Positions 43,098 through 51,365 of a stretch of DNA of 64,000 nt are shown here, piece by piece. A model generated the notes under the pieces. It had not been told where the DNA came from, made no database searches, and saw nothing but the letters and a program-made list of their open reading frames with translations. Position numbers and translations under genes: made by a program. The DNA is from Phenylobacterium immobile (ATCC 35973) (GTDB lineage: Bacteria; Pseudomonadota; Alphaproteobacteria; Caulobacterales; Caulobacteraceae): assembly GCF_001375595.1 (NCBI RefSeq), contig NZ_CVJQ01000001.1, positions 558,001-622,000 of the forward strand, read 5' to 3'. The first letter of the stretch is position 1. Each line of letters begins with the position of its first letter.

Positions 43098-44738
43098 TCA
43101 GTCCTCGATACGCGCGCCGTTCATCTCGCGCACGAAGATCGCGCCGACGACGACGGTGACCGCCGCCACCGTCACCGGATACCAGAGCCCGAAGTAGGGG
43201 TTTCCGGTCGCCGCCACCATGGCGAAGGCGGTGGTCGGCAGGAAGCCGCCGAACCAGCCGTTGCCCAGGTGGTAGGGCAGGCTCATCGAGGTGTAGCGGA
43301 TGCGCGCCGGGAACATCTCGACGAGCGCCGCGGCGATCGGCCCGTAGACCATGGTCACATAGAGCACGAGCAGCCACAGCAGGCCCGTCACCAGCGGCCG
43401 GTTGATCTGCGCCGGGTCGGCCCGGGCGGGATAGCCGGCCGCCGCCAGCTCCGCGCCCAATTTGGCGTTGAAGTCGCTCTTGGCGCTGGCGAGGGATTCC
43501 GGTGCGGTGGAATAGCTTGTGAGCTCGGCGGCGCCGACCATCACCCGCGTCTCATCGCCTGTGAGGGCGTCGCGCATCTCATAACCGACGCCAGCCCCGG
43601 CCAGGGCGGCGCGGGCGATGTCGCAGCCTGAGGCGAACCGCGCCTTGCCCACCGGGTCGAATTGGAAGTGACACTGGACCGGATCGGCGATCACGGTCAC
43701 CGGCGCCGCCGCGCTGGCCGCCGCCAGGGCGGGGTTGGCCGCGCCGGTCAGGGCCTTGAAGATCGGGAAGTAGGTCAGCGCGGCGGCCAGGCATCCCGCC
43801 AGGATGATCGGCTTGCGGCCCACCTTGTCCGAGAGCCAGCCGAACACCACGAAGAACGGCGTGCCCAAAAGAAGCGCCAGCGCCACCAGGGTGTTGGACG
43901 AGACCCCGTCGACCTTCAGCGTCTTCTCCAGGAAGAACAGGGCGTAGAACTGGCCGGTGTACCAGACCACCGCCTGGCCCGCGGTGAGCCCGGCGAGCGC
44001 GAAGACCACGAGCTTCAGGTTCGCGCGGTTGGCGAAGGCCTCCTTCAGCGGCGCCTTCGATGTCGAGCCCTCGTCCACCATCTTCTGGAAGACCGGGCTC
44101 TCGTTCAGCTTGAGGCGGATCCACAAGGACAGCCCGAGCAGCAGCGCCGAGACCAGGAAGGGGATGCGCCAGCCCCAGGCCTTGAAGGCCTCCTCGCCGA
44201 TGCCGGTGCGCACGCCCAGGATGACCATCAGGCTGAGGAACAGGCCCAGCGTCGCCGTGGTCTGGATCCAGCTGGTGTAGAGGCCGCGTTTGCCCGGCGG
44301 TGCGTGCTCGGCGACATAGGTCGCCGCCCCGCCATACTCGCCGCCGAGCGCCAGGCCCTGCAGAAGCCGCATCAGGATCAGGCCGATCGGCGCCAGGACG
44401 CCGATCTGGTCATAGCCTGGCAGGAGGCCGACCACGAAGGTCGAGAGCCCCATCAGCAGCATGGTGACAAGGAAGGTGTTCTTGCGACCCCAGAGATCGC
44501 CCATCCGCCCAAAGACGAGCGCGCCCAGCGGCCGCACCGCAAATCCCGCCGCGAAGGCCAGGAGGGCGAAGATATAGCCTGTCGTCTCGTTGACGCCGGA
44601 AAAGTAGTGGACGGTGATGAAGCTCGCCAGCGAGCCGTAGAGGTAGAAGTCGTACCACTCGAAGACCGTGCCCGCCGAGGCGCCGAGAATCACGAGGCGG
44701 TTGCGCCTCCCAGGTGTCGCCGCGCTTGCTTCGGTCAT
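43098..44738 (-). CDS. MFS transporter, metabolite:H+ symporter (MHS) family
   Basis: A 546-residue transporter with 12 predicted helices, likely importing an organic acid, betaine or similar solute with protons. MFS signatures are visible: FGRMGDLWGRKNTF (loop 2-3) near residue 80, the MHS-type LLQGLALGGEYGGAATYVAE near 130, and GWLSDKVGRKPI in the second half. A region of about 100 residues (around 335-440) between helices 9 and 10 is unusually long and hydrophilic, and holds two cysteines (VQCHF and SGCDIA), likely on the periplasmic side. The rest matches the KgtP/ProP group. It has no coupled neighbour. Confidence 0.9.
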   Translation of the reverse strand: MTEASAATPGRRNRLVILGASAGTVFEWYDFYLYGSLASFITVHYFSGVNETTGYIFALLAFAAGFAVRPLGALVFGRMGDLWGRKNTFLVTMLLMGLSTFVVGLLPGYDQIGVLAPIGLILMRLLQGLALGGEYGGAATYVAEHAPPGKRGLYTSWIQTTATLGLFLSLMVILGVRTGIGEEAFKAWGWRIPFLVSALLLGLSLWIRLKLNESPVFQKMVDEGSTSKAPLKEAFANRANLKLVVFALAGLTAGQAVVWYTGQFYALFFLEKTLKVDGVSSNTLVALALLLGTPFFVVFGWLSDKVGRKPIILAGCLAAALTYFPIFKALTGAANPALAAASAAAPVTVIADPVQCHFQFDPVGKARFASGCDIARAALAGAGVGYEMRDALTGDETRVMVGAAELTSYSTAPESLASAKSDFNAKLGAELAAAGYPARADPAQINRPLVTGLLWLLVLYVTMVYGPIAAALVEMFPARIRYTSMSLPYHLGNGWFGGFLPTTAFAMVAATGNPYFGLWYPVTVAAVTVVVGAIFVREMNGARIED

Positions 44739-44791
44739 CCTGCCCCCCGTCCTGGCTCGAGCTTAGGCCGGAGCGGCCGGACGGGTAACCG

Positions 44792-45358
44792 CTAGTTTTG
44801 CGACGAGCGCAGGGTACGGGCCTGGGGGTTCTTGCGCCACAGCTCTTCGGTCAGGACATTGGCGAAGGCCATCCAGCCGAGATAGGGCGCGACCATGTTG
44901 GCCGACGGCGGATCAACGCGGCGGGCGCGCCAGGCGTAGGCCGCCGAGGTTCCGAGCGACAGGACCGCGGCCGCCAGCTGACCGCTAAGACGCCTGGGTC
45001 CCAGCGCCATCCACACCGCGTTCAGGCCCTGGATCGCACCCCAGAGCGTCAGGGCCTGGAGGCGCGCGGCGCTGCGCGGCGCGTTCCAGATCCGCAGGCC
45101 CGACAGGGTCAGCGCCATGAACAGCGGCGGCCAGATGGCGGCGAACAGCTTCGGCGGAGGCTTGATCTCCGGCTGAACCAGCTCTTCGTAGTCGGAGTAG
45201 ACTTCCGGATTCTCAGGCGTGGGCGCGTTGGTGCGCGCAATCAGGGCTGAAATGGCCACGGCGGTCGCGGTGATGACGAGGCCCGTCATGATGTGCCGGT
45301 TGGTGCGGCCCTCGCTGTTGGCCACTTCATCCACGGCGCGGCGCAGCAGATTCGACAC
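44792..45358 (-). CDS. TspO/MBR-related membrane protein
   Basis: A 188-residue membrane protein. After a polar start come about five hydrophobic helices. The segments KPPPKLFAAIWPPLFMALT and MVAPYLGWMAFANVLTEEL match TspO/MBR positions (proline-rich loop, then tryptophan; C-terminal ALxxPYLxW-type helix), which in relatives bind porphyrins and cholesterol-like ligands. The N-terminal 60 residues, with a helix and an acidic stretch EVYSDYEELVQPEIK, are longer than in classical TspO. The link is moderate and rests on these motifs. Signals of an operon partner are absent. Confidence 0.6.
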   Translation of the reverse strand: MSNLLRRAVDEVANSEGRTNRHIMTGLVITATAVAISALIARTNAPTPENPEVYSDYEELVQPEIKPPPKLFAAIWPPLFMALTLSGLRIWNAPRSAARLQALTLWGAIQGLNAVWMALGPRRLSGQLAAAVLSLGTSAAYAWRARRVDPPSANMVAPYLGWMAFANVLTEELWRKNPQARTLRSSQN

Positions 45359-45471
45359 GGACGTCCTCCCAATTCCTCGGCCCTGGCAGGAAGCGCGCGG
45401 GCTTCACGGCGGTTCCTACGGAGCTTAGGCCGACCTTTTGGGCCGGAGAAGGGCGTCCGTGCGATGCCCCG

Positions 45472-45954
45472 TCAGCTGTCGGGAAGTTCGCCCATGGCGC
45501 TTTGCAGATAGTTGTGTTCGCCCAGTTGCCGCAGCAGGCCGATCTGGGTTTCGAGGAAGTCGATGTGCTCCTCGGTGTCGACCAGGATTTCGCGCAACAG
45601 GGTGCGGGTCGCGTAGTCGGCGGCTTCTTCGCACTGGCGGATGCCGCCGATCAGGGTCGCGCGGCCGTTGGTTTCCAGGCGGAGGTCCGAGGCGAGGCCT
45701 TCGCCGACCGTTTCGCCGATGCCCAGCTTGTGCAGGTCCTGGAGATTCGGCAGGCCGTCCAGGAACAGGATGCGCTTGATCAGCTTGTCGGCGTGCTTCA
45801 TCTCGCCCATCGACTCTTCGTAGATCACCTTGCCCAGGCGACGCAGACCCCAGTTGTCGTAAATCCGGGCGTGCAGGTAGTACTGGTTGATCGAGGTGAG
45901 CTCGTTGGTGAGCACCGCGTTCAGCGTTTGAATGATCGCCTTGTCGCCTTGCAC
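45472..45954 (-). CDS. bfr: Bacterioferritin
   Basis: A 160-residue haem-containing ferritin subunit that forms a 24-mer storing iron as ferric mineral. Counting from the GTG at 45954, the ferroxidase ligands fall at canonical positions: E18 (NELTSINQYY), E51 and H54 (YEESMGEMKHAD), E94-region and EEHIDFLE near 127. M52, which binds haem between two subunits, is present. GGAG lies upstream of this GTG, so I prefer it over upstream codons. The bfd gene lies 180 bp upstream on the same strand, with a palindrome between them. Confidence 0.96.
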   Translation of the reverse strand: MQGDKAIIQTLNAVLTNELTSINQYYLHARIYDNWGLRRLGKVIYEESMGEMKHADKLIKRILFLDGLPNLQDLHKLGIGETVGEGLASDLRLETNGRATLIGGIRQCEEAADYATRTLLREILVDTEEHIDFLETQIGLLRQLGEHNYLQSAMGELPDS

Positions 45955-46056
45955 GGTTCGTCTCCTTGTCGATAACCGAAGAGACGCATAACCCCGGCGC
46001 AAGGTTGCGTCACGCGAAACCAGGCTGTTGAGAAACGTTAGCGACTATAGTGCGAG

Positions 46057-46072
46057 GCATTCTCGCGAATGC
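46057..46072. promoter_or_regulatory. Palindrome between bfd and bfr, candidate iron-responsive operator
   Basis: GCATTC-TCGC-GAATGC is a perfect 6-bp inverted repeat. It interlocks with a second one, GCGAG-GCATT-CTCGC at 46052-46066. Both lie about 100 bp upstream of the bfr start, in an AT-richer stretch. A Fur- or Irr-type regulator is plausible; binding is inferred. Confidence 0.4.
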
Positions 46073-46134
46073 TCAAAACATATTGAGCGTCGTTGGCTAT
46101 TACTTGAACGCCGCCGCGAACAGCACCGGCCGGC

Positions 46135-46320
46135 TCACTCCGCCGCGTACTTCAGCACTTCCTGGGATTCGTCGAGCATCTGGCGCATGTCGCAGACGCA
46201 GCGCGCGCATTGCGGCTGCGATCCGCACGCCCTGAAGATCTGCGCAGGACGCGACGCGCCGGCCTCGATGGCCGCGCGGACTTCGCGTTCCCGGATACCG
46301 TTGCAGTTACAGACGTACAT
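46135..46320 (-). CDS. bfd: Bacterioferritin-associated ferredoxin
   Basis: A 61-residue [2Fe-2S] protein that passes electrons to bacterioferritin to release iron. The cluster cysteines are present in VCNCNGI (residues 4 and 6) and in CARCVCDM (C-x2-C), the BFD-type fer2 arrangement. The ATG at 46320 has GAGGG closely upstream. Its position upstream of bfr on the same strand fits the role. A TGCGAA-N15-TTCGCA inverted repeat begins 36 bp before its start codon. Confidence 0.95.
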   Translation of the reverse strand: MYVCNCNGIREREVRAAIEAGASRPAQIFRACGSQPQCARCVCDMRQMLDESQEVLKYAAE

Positions 46321-46356
46321 GAAGCCCTCAGGGGTTCCTGCGGCCAATATAGCGGC

Positions 46357-46383
46357 TGCGAACGCACCTGCAAGTCATTCGCA
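46357..46383. promoter_or_regulatory. Inverted repeat upstream of bfd, candidate Fur-family box
   Basis: TGCGAA-N15-TTCGCA at 46357-46383 contains the inner TGC-N9-GCA element TGCAAGTCATTCGCA (46369-46383), similar in outline to alphaproteobacterial Fur-family sites. It sits in the bfd promoter region, where iron control would be expected. Confidence 0.4.
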
Positions 46384-46612
46384 TAGGGTGCGACGCAGAA
46401 CCTTTTCGCTGGCTGGCCTGGCCCTGGCGCTGCGCGGCGTTTCCTTCGAGTCTGCGTGGCCGCCGGATAGGCAAACGTCTTTGGACGATCGGCTTCGCCG
46501 CGGGCTCGCTGATCGCCACCTTCGCCCCGGGCCTTCTTCGGGCCGGCGGTCGTAGGATCGCTCTCGACAGCCCTGGTGGCCTAGGGCCTGAAGAGCCTGC
46601 TATGAGGGCGTC
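46384..46612. other. Non-coding stretch between bfd and thiE with possible gene relic
   Basis: No intact gene was recognised here. From a GTG at 46388 one frame gives a signal-like start (RRRTFSLAGLALALRG), while a second frame further on gives a short basic-plus-hydrophobic segment (GKRLWTIGFAAGSLIATFAP); neither alone makes a credible protein. It also contains the promoter regions for the divergent bfd and thiE genes. Confidence 0.3.
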
Positions 46613-47266
46613 ATGGCCCTACCCCTCTGCCGCCTTTACCTGATCACCCCGCCGCGCCTCGACGACCTGGCCGCCTATGGCCGCGCCCTGGCCGAGGCCC
46701 TTGACGGGGGCGACGTCGCCGCTCTGCAGATCCGCCTCAAGGACGTGGACGATACGATCATCGAGGCCGCGGTGCAGGCCCTCACCCCGATCGCCCACGC
46801 CCGGGGTGTGCCCGTCATCCTCAACGACCGCCCCGACCTCGCCGCCCGGCTGGGCTGCGACGGCGTTCATGTCGGCCAGACGGATGCGCCCTACGCCGAG
46901 GCCCGCAAGCTGATGGGCAAGGACGCCATGATCGGGATCACCTGCCACGACAGCCGCCACCTCGCCATGGAGGCCGCCGAGGCCGGCGCCGACTACGTGG
47001 CCTTCGGCGCCTTCTTTGACACAACCACCAAGGACGCCTCGACCCGCGCCGAGCCGGAGATCCTGACCATCTGGCAGGAGACCATGCAGATTCCCTGCGT
47101 CGCCATCGGCGGGATCACCGCCGACAACGCCGCCGGCCTGGCCGCCGCCGGCGCGGACTTCCTGGCGGTCTCGGGCGGGGTCTGGGCGCACCCGGAAGGC
47201 CCCGGCGCGGCGGTGGCCGGCCTCAACGCCGCCATCGCCCAGGGCCTCGCCGAACGCGCAGCCTAG
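46613..47266 (+). CDS. thiE: Thiamine-phosphate synthase
   Basis: A 217-residue TIM-barrel enzyme joining the pyrimidine and thiazole halves of thiamine. Family motifs are [12 protein letters not shown] near residue 8, [34 protein letters not shown] and GIGGIT-like [20 protein letters not shown] near 160. The QIRLKD segment has Arg where many members have QLR-K. No thiamine riboswitch is visible in the short leader. It is the only thiamine gene in the window and is followed by a hairpin and suhB. Confidence 0.9.
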   Translation: MALPLCRLYLITPPRLDDLAAYGRALAEALDGGDVAALQIRLKDVDDTIIEAAVQALTPIAHARGVPVILNDRPDLAARLGCDGVHVGQTDAPYAEARKLMGKDAMIGITCHDSRHLAMEAAEAGADYVAFGAFFDTTTKDASTRAEPEILTIWQETMQIPCVAIGGITADNAAGLAAAGADFLAVSGGVWAHPEGPGAAVAGLNAAIAQGLAERAA

Positions 47267-47278
47267 TCGCCTTCCTTG

Positions 47279-47302
47279 CCTAGAGGCCTCCGCGCCTCTA
47301 GG
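47279..47302. repeat. Hairpin between thiE and suhB
   Basis: A perfect 9-bp stem CCTAGAGGC / GCCTCTAGG with 6-nt loop CTCCGC, 13 bp after the thiE stop. No T-run follows, so termination is possible but weak; it could instead protect the thiE mRNA end. Confidence 0.5.
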
Positions 47303-47332
47303 TTCCGCGCCCAATCCCCACGAAGACTTTTG

Positions 47333-48127
47333 ATGTCCACCCAATCCGCACTTCTGACGGTCATGTCCAACGCGGCCCGTGCGGCCGCCCGGGGACTCAA
47401 CCGTGATTTCGGCGAACTGGCCGAACTGCAGGTCGCCAAGAAGGCCCCGGCCGACTTCGTCAGCGCCGCCGACATCAAGTCCGAACAGGTCATCTACGAG
47501 GCGCTCAGCAAGGCCCGCCCCGGATACGGGTTCCTGGGTGAAGAGCGCGGCCTGATCGAAGGCACCGACAAGACCCACACCTGGATCGTCGATCCTCTCG
47601 ACGGCACGACGAACTTCCTGCACGCCATCCCGCATTTCGCGGTGAACATCGCGCTGGAGCGCGAGGGCGTGGTCGTCGCCGCCGTCACCCACAACCCCGT
47701 CACCAACGAGATGTTCTGGGCCGAGAAGGGCAAGGGCTGCTTCGTCAACGACAAGCGCCTGCGCGTCGCCGCCCGCAACCGCCTGGACGAGTCGGTCATC
47801 GGCACCGGAATCCCCTTCATGGGTCACGGCCAGCACGGCCAGTTCCTGAAGGAGCTCCACCAGATCAGCCAGCGTGTCGCCGGCGTCCGCCGGTTTGGCG
47901 CTGCGGCCCTCGACATGGCCTGGGTCGCCGCCGGCCGCATGGACGGCTTCTGGGAGCGCACGCTGAAGCCCTGGGACCTGGCGGCGGGCATCCTTCTGGT
48001 GACGGAGGCCGGCGGCAAGGTCACCGACATGAATGGCGGCGACGAGATCCTGGCGAGCGGCACGGTCTGCGCCGCAAATCTCGATCTGCATCCGACACTG
48101 CTCAGCCGCCTGCAGGCCGCCCAGTAG
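47333..48127 (+). CDS. suhB: Inositol-1-monophosphatase family protein (SuhB-like)
   Basis: A 264-residue magnesium-dependent phosphatase. Metal-ligand motifs are intact: FLGEERG near residue 67, WIVDPLDGTTNFLH near 84, and KPWDLAAGILLVTEAGG near 210. The start at 47333 (MSTQSALLTVM) is the ATG best supported by family alignment; its RBS is weak. In bacteria SuhB also takes part in rRNA transcription antitermination, so the physiological role may not be inositol metabolism. Confidence 0.93.
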   Translation: MSTQSALLTVMSNAARAAARGLNRDFGELAELQVAKKAPADFVSAADIKSEQVIYEALSKARPGYGFLGEERGLIEGTDKTHTWIVDPLDGTTNFLHAIPHFAVNIALEREGVVVAAVTHNPVTNEMFWAEKGKGCFVNDKRLRVAARNRLDESVIGTGIPFMGHGQHGQFLKELHQISQRVAGVRRFGAAALDMAWVAAGRMDGFWERTLKPWDLAAGILLVTEAGGKVTDMNGGDEILASGTVCAANLDLHPTLLSRLQAAQ

Positions 48128-48190
48128 CCCGCACAGCAGCCCGCGCGAGCGCGTGAGGAACAGGCGGAGGCGGCGGCGCGTTCTGGCGCC

Positions 48191-48385
48191 ATGTCCGAAC
48201 CGCACGAACAGCCGATCGATCCGCCGCAGCCAGACGCCGATCCCCTCCCTGAAAAGGACCAGCCCGGCGACGCGGTGATCGGCGACGCCGATTCGGAGGT
48301 CGAACGCCCGGACGCGCCTCAACCCGAGATCGAGCCGGAGGGCGACTCCGGCGACGGCGAGGGCGGCATGATCGGCGAAGGCTGA
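48191..48385 (+). CDS. Small acidic, proline-rich protein
   Basis: A 64-residue open frame with an ATG at 48191. It is very acidic (runs such as DADPLPEKDQPGDA and EIEPEGDSGDGEGG) with many Pro and Gly, no cysteines, and no signal or membrane segment, so it is probably disordered. No close Shine-Dalgarno sequence is visible. It fills the 288-bp gap between suhB and the ligase gene. The amino-acid bias could come from local GC composition, but the opposite frames give no better reading. Function is unknown. Confidence 0.5.
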   Translation: MSEPHEQPIDPPQPDADPLPEKDQPGDAVIGDADSEVERPDAPQPEIEPEGDSGDGEGGMIGEG

Positions 48386-48415
48386 CGGCGGGCCGCGCTC
48401 AGCTAGGATCGCGCC

Positions 48416-50047
48416 ATGCGCGCCTTCGCCGAACTCCTTGACCGGCTCTCGCTGACGGCGTCCCGCAACGCCAAGCTGACCTTGGTGCGCGACTATCTGC
48501 GCAATGCGCCGGATCCCGACCGCGGCTGGGCGCTCGCGGCCCTCACGGGCGACCTATCCTTCGACGCCGCCAAGCCCGCGTTCATCCGCAAGGCGGTCGA
48601 GGCCCGGATGGACGCCCAACTCTTCGCCTGGTCGTACGACTATGTCGGGGACCTGGCCGAGACGGTCGCCCTGGTCTGGCCGAGGAAGCCGGGGGCCAAT
48701 CGCGAGCCCGACCTCTCCGAAGTCGTCGACGCGCTTCGTGGGGCCAGTCGCGCCGAGGTCCAGCGTCTGATCGAGACCTGGCTGGACGCGCTCGCGCCCA
48801 CCGGCCGATGGGCGCTGTTGAAGTTGATGACCGGGGGCTTGCGCGTCGGCCTGTCCGCGCGGCTCGCCAAGCAGGCGGTGGCCGACATGCGGCCCGCCGA
48901 CCTGGAGCCCGTCGATGTCTCCGACGTGGTCGAGATCTGGCACGCCATCGAGGCGCCTTACGCCGATCTCTTCGCCTGGCTGGAGGGCCGGGCCGATCGG
49001 CCCACCGCCGACCATCCGGCGCGCTTTCGCCCGGTCATGCTGGCCCAGGCCATCGACGAGGCCGTCGACTTCGCCAAGCTGGACCCCGCCGACTACAGCG
49101 CCGAATGGAAGTGGGACGGCATCCGCATCCAGGCCGCCCACGAGGGCGGGGTCCGCCGGCTCTACACGCGCACCGGCGACGACATCTCCGCGAGCTTTCC
49201 AGACGTGCTTGGGGCCCTGAGCGAAGAGGGCGTCATCGATGGCGAACTGCTCGTCATGCGCGAGGGCAAGGCGGCCTCCTTCGCCGACCTGCAGCAGCGC
49301 CTCAACCGCAAGAGCGTCGACGCCAAGGCCATGGCCGCCTATCCGGCCGCGATCCGCGCCTACGATATCCTCGCCGAGGGCGCCGAAGATCTGCGCGGCC
49401 TGACGTTCACGGAGCGCCGGGCGCGGCTGGAGGCCTTCGTCGCGCGCCAGGCCAGCGATCGCCTGGATCTGTCGCGGGTCCAGCCTTTCCAAACCTGGTC
49501 CGACCTTGCCGCCCTTCGCGCCGAGCCCCCTGAAGGGGATCCCCGCGTCGCCGAGGGCCTGATGCTGAAGCGCCGGGATTCCGTCTACGAGGCGGGCCGG
49601 CCCAAGGGTCCGTGGTTCAAGTGGAAGCGCGATCCGTTCCTGGTGGACGCGGTCCTGATGTACGCCCAGCGCGGCCACGGCAAGCGCTCGAGCTTCTATT
49701 CCGACTACACCTTCGGCGTCTGGACGGAAGGCGCCGTCGGCGAGCGGGTCCTCACACCCGTCGGCAAAGCCTACTTCGGCTTCACCGATGAGGAACTGAA
49801 GCAGATCGACAAGTTCGTCCGCGACAACACCCTCGAACGCTTCGGCCCCGTCCGCTCGGTCCGCGCCGAGCCGCAGCATGGGCTCGTGTTCGAGGTCGCC
49901 TTCGAAGGCTTGCAGCGCTCCACCCGCCACAAGTCCGGCGTCGCCATGCGCTTCCCCCGCATCAATCGCATTCGCTGGGACAAGCCCGCCGGCGAGGCCG
50001 ACGAGCTTGAGGTCTTGGAGCGCCTGCTGGCGCAGATGGAGGCGTAG
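48416..50047 (+). CDS. ATP-dependent DNA ligase (cis-type, single polypeptide)
   Basis: A 543-residue ligase separate from the essential NAD-dependent LigA. The N-terminal helical domain (about 1-190) leads to the adenylation core: motif I EWKWDGIRIQ with the nucleophilic lysine near residue 231, motif III region AYDILAEGAED, motif IV VAEGLMLKRRDSVYEAG and motif V WFKWKRDPFLVDAVLMYAQ. The C-terminal OB-fold follows (LTPVGKAYFGFTDEE). The family usually occurs with a beta-CASP exonuclease; that gene is at 38507. Role is likely DNA end repair. Confidence 0.93.
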   Translation: MRAFAELLDRLSLTASRNAKLTLVRDYLRNAPDPDRGWALAALTGDLSFDAAKPAFIRKAVEARMDAQLFAWSYDYVGDLAETVALVWPRKPGANREPDLSEVVDALRGASRAEVQRLIETWLDALAPTGRWALLKLMTGGLRVGLSARLAKQAVADMRPADLEPVDVSDVVEIWHAIEAPYADLFAWLEGRADRPTADHPARFRPVMLAQAIDEAVDFAKLDPADYSAEWKWDGIRIQAAHEGGVRRLYTRTGDDISASFPDVLGALSEEGVIDGELLVMREGKAASFADLQQRLNRKSVDAKAMAAYPAAIRAYDILAEGAEDLRGLTFTERRARLEAFVARQASDRLDLSRVQPFQTWSDLAALRAEPPEGDPRVAEGLMLKRRDSVYEAGRPKGPWFKWKRDPFLVDAVLMYAQRGHGKRSSFYSDYTFGVWTEGAVGERVLTPVGKAYFGFTDEELKQIDKFVRDNTLERFGPVRSVRAEPQHGLVFEVAFEGLQRSTRHKSGVAMRFPRINRIRWDKPAGEADELEVLERLLAQMEA

Positions 50048-50051
50048 GAGG

Positions 50052-50465
50052 TTAGCCCTCCGCCAGCCGCAGGATCGTCGCCCACTCCCCATCGGTCACC
50101 GGCGACACCGAGAGCCGGCTCTGGCGGATCATCGCCATCTCGGCGAGCGTCGGTTCAGCCTTCATCTCGGCCAGGGTCACCGGGCGCTTCAGTTCCCGCA
50201 CCGGGGCCAGCTCCACCGCCACGAACCGTCCGGCAGGATCGCTTTCATCGGGAAACGCGGTCCGCACCACCTTGGCGATCCCGACGACCGCCAGGCCCTC
50301 CTGCGAATGGTAGAACAAGACCTCATCGCCCTCGGCCATGGCCTTCAGGTGCAGGGCGGCGGCGTTGTTACGAACGCCATCCCACACCGTGCGCCCGTCC
50401 TTCTCCAGCTGGGCGAAGCCGTAGGTATTGGGCTCGGATTTCACGAGCCAGTGCGATCCGGCCAT
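50052..50465 (-). CDS. EVE-domain protein (PUA-like fold)
   Basis: A 137-residue protein almost entirely made of one EVE domain: HWLVKSEPNTYGFAQLEKDG at the N-terminus, then WDGVRNNAAALHLKAM and EGDEVLFYHSQEGLAVVGIA. EVE domains bind modified bases in DNA or RNA; the target is unknown. The ATG is at 50465. It is convergent with the ligase gene (4 bp apart) and divergent from the AIM24-like gene. Confidence 0.92.
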   Translation of the reverse strand: MAGSHWLVKSEPNTYGFAQLEKDGRTVWDGVRNNAAALHLKAMAEGDEVLFYHSQEGLAVVGIAKVVRTAFPDESDPAGRFVAVELAPVRELKRPVTLAEMKAEPTLAEMAMIRQSRLSVSPVTDGEWATILRLAEG

Positions 50466-50534
50466 GGGCTTCCTCATCTCTCGCGCAAGCGCAGCTTCGC
50501 CGCCATATTGCCGGCCAGCAAGAGGAGACGTCTC

Positions 50535-51365
50535 ATGTCCCAGGGCCCGTGGAGCCATCAACGTAGCGCGTCCGTCACCGATGACATCGATTTCGAGATC
50601 AAGGGCCAGGAACTGCAGTTCCTGGAGATCGAGCTCGATCCCGGTGAAAGCGCCGTCGCCGAGGCCGGCGCCCTGGTCTGGAAAGACGCCGCCGTCGGCA
50701 TGACTACCGTCTTCGGAGACGGCTCCGGCGGCCAGGGCTCGGGTTTCATGGGCAAGCTGCTCGGCGCTGGCAAACGCCTGATCAGCGGCGAGAGCCTCTT
50801 CACCACCGTCTTCACCCACAACGGGACGGGCAAGGCCCGGGTCGCCTTCGCCGCGCCGACGCCGGGCGTCATCCTGCCGCTCAACCTCGCCGAATATGGC
50901 GGAACCCTGATCTGCCAGAAAGACAGCTTCCTGGCCGCCGCCCGCGGCGTCTCCATCGGCATCCAATTCCAGCGGCGGATCATGACCGGCCTGTTCGGCG
51001 GCGAAGGCTTCATCATGCAACGCCTGGACGGCGACGGCTGGGTCTTCGTGCAGATGGGCGGGGCCCTGGTCGAGCGCGAACTGGCGGTCGGCGAAAGCAT
51101 CCATGTCGACACCGGTTGCGTGGCCGCCTTCACCCCCACGATCGACTTCGACCTGGTGGCCGCCGGCGGCGTCCGCTCGGTGTTCTTCGGCGGCGAGGGC
51201 CTGTTCTTCGCCCGCCTGACCGGCCCTGGGAAAGTCTGGATCCAGTCCTTGCCGTTCTCGCGGCTGGCCGGCCGCATGCTCGCCGCCGCCGCCATGGGCG
51301 GCCAGAATCGTGGCGAAGGCTCGGCGCTTGGGACGCTGGGCGACATGATCGGCGGCAATCGTTGA
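50535..51365 (+). CDS. AIM24-family (TIGR00266) protein
   Basis: A 276-residue member of the AIM24 family, a compact beta-rich fold of uncertain function. Family hallmarks are FEIKGQELQFLEIELDPGES near residue 20, EAGALVWKD and GESLFTTVFTH. Later come GEGFIMQRLDGDGWVFVQ and the typical AGGVRSVFFGGEGLFFARL. No signal peptide is present. The RBS is GAGGAGA. Its TGA overlaps the ATG of the following Nudix gene by one base, so the two are probably coupled. Confidence 0.9.
   Translation: MSQGPWSHQRSASVTDDIDFEIKGQELQFLEIELDPGESAVAEAGALVWKDAAVGMTTVFGDGSGGQGSGFMGKLLGAGKRLISGESLFTTVFTHNGTGKARVAFAAPTPGVILPLNLAEYGGTLICQKDSFLAAARGVSIGIQFQRRIMTGLFGGEGFIMQRLDGDGWVFVQMGGALVERELAVGESIHVDTGCVAAFTPTIDFDLVAAGGVRSVFFGGEGLFFARLTGPGKVWIQSLPFSRLAGRMLAAAAMGGQNRGEGSALGTLGDMIGGNR

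Noticed and set aside
46028..46555. A plus-strand frame across bfd
   Set aside because: It is antisense to bfd, whose cluster cysteines are convincing.
46321..46612. Possible thiamine riboswitch before thiE
   Set aside because: No CTGAGA-type or other TPP-riboswitch conserved segment is visible in the leader.
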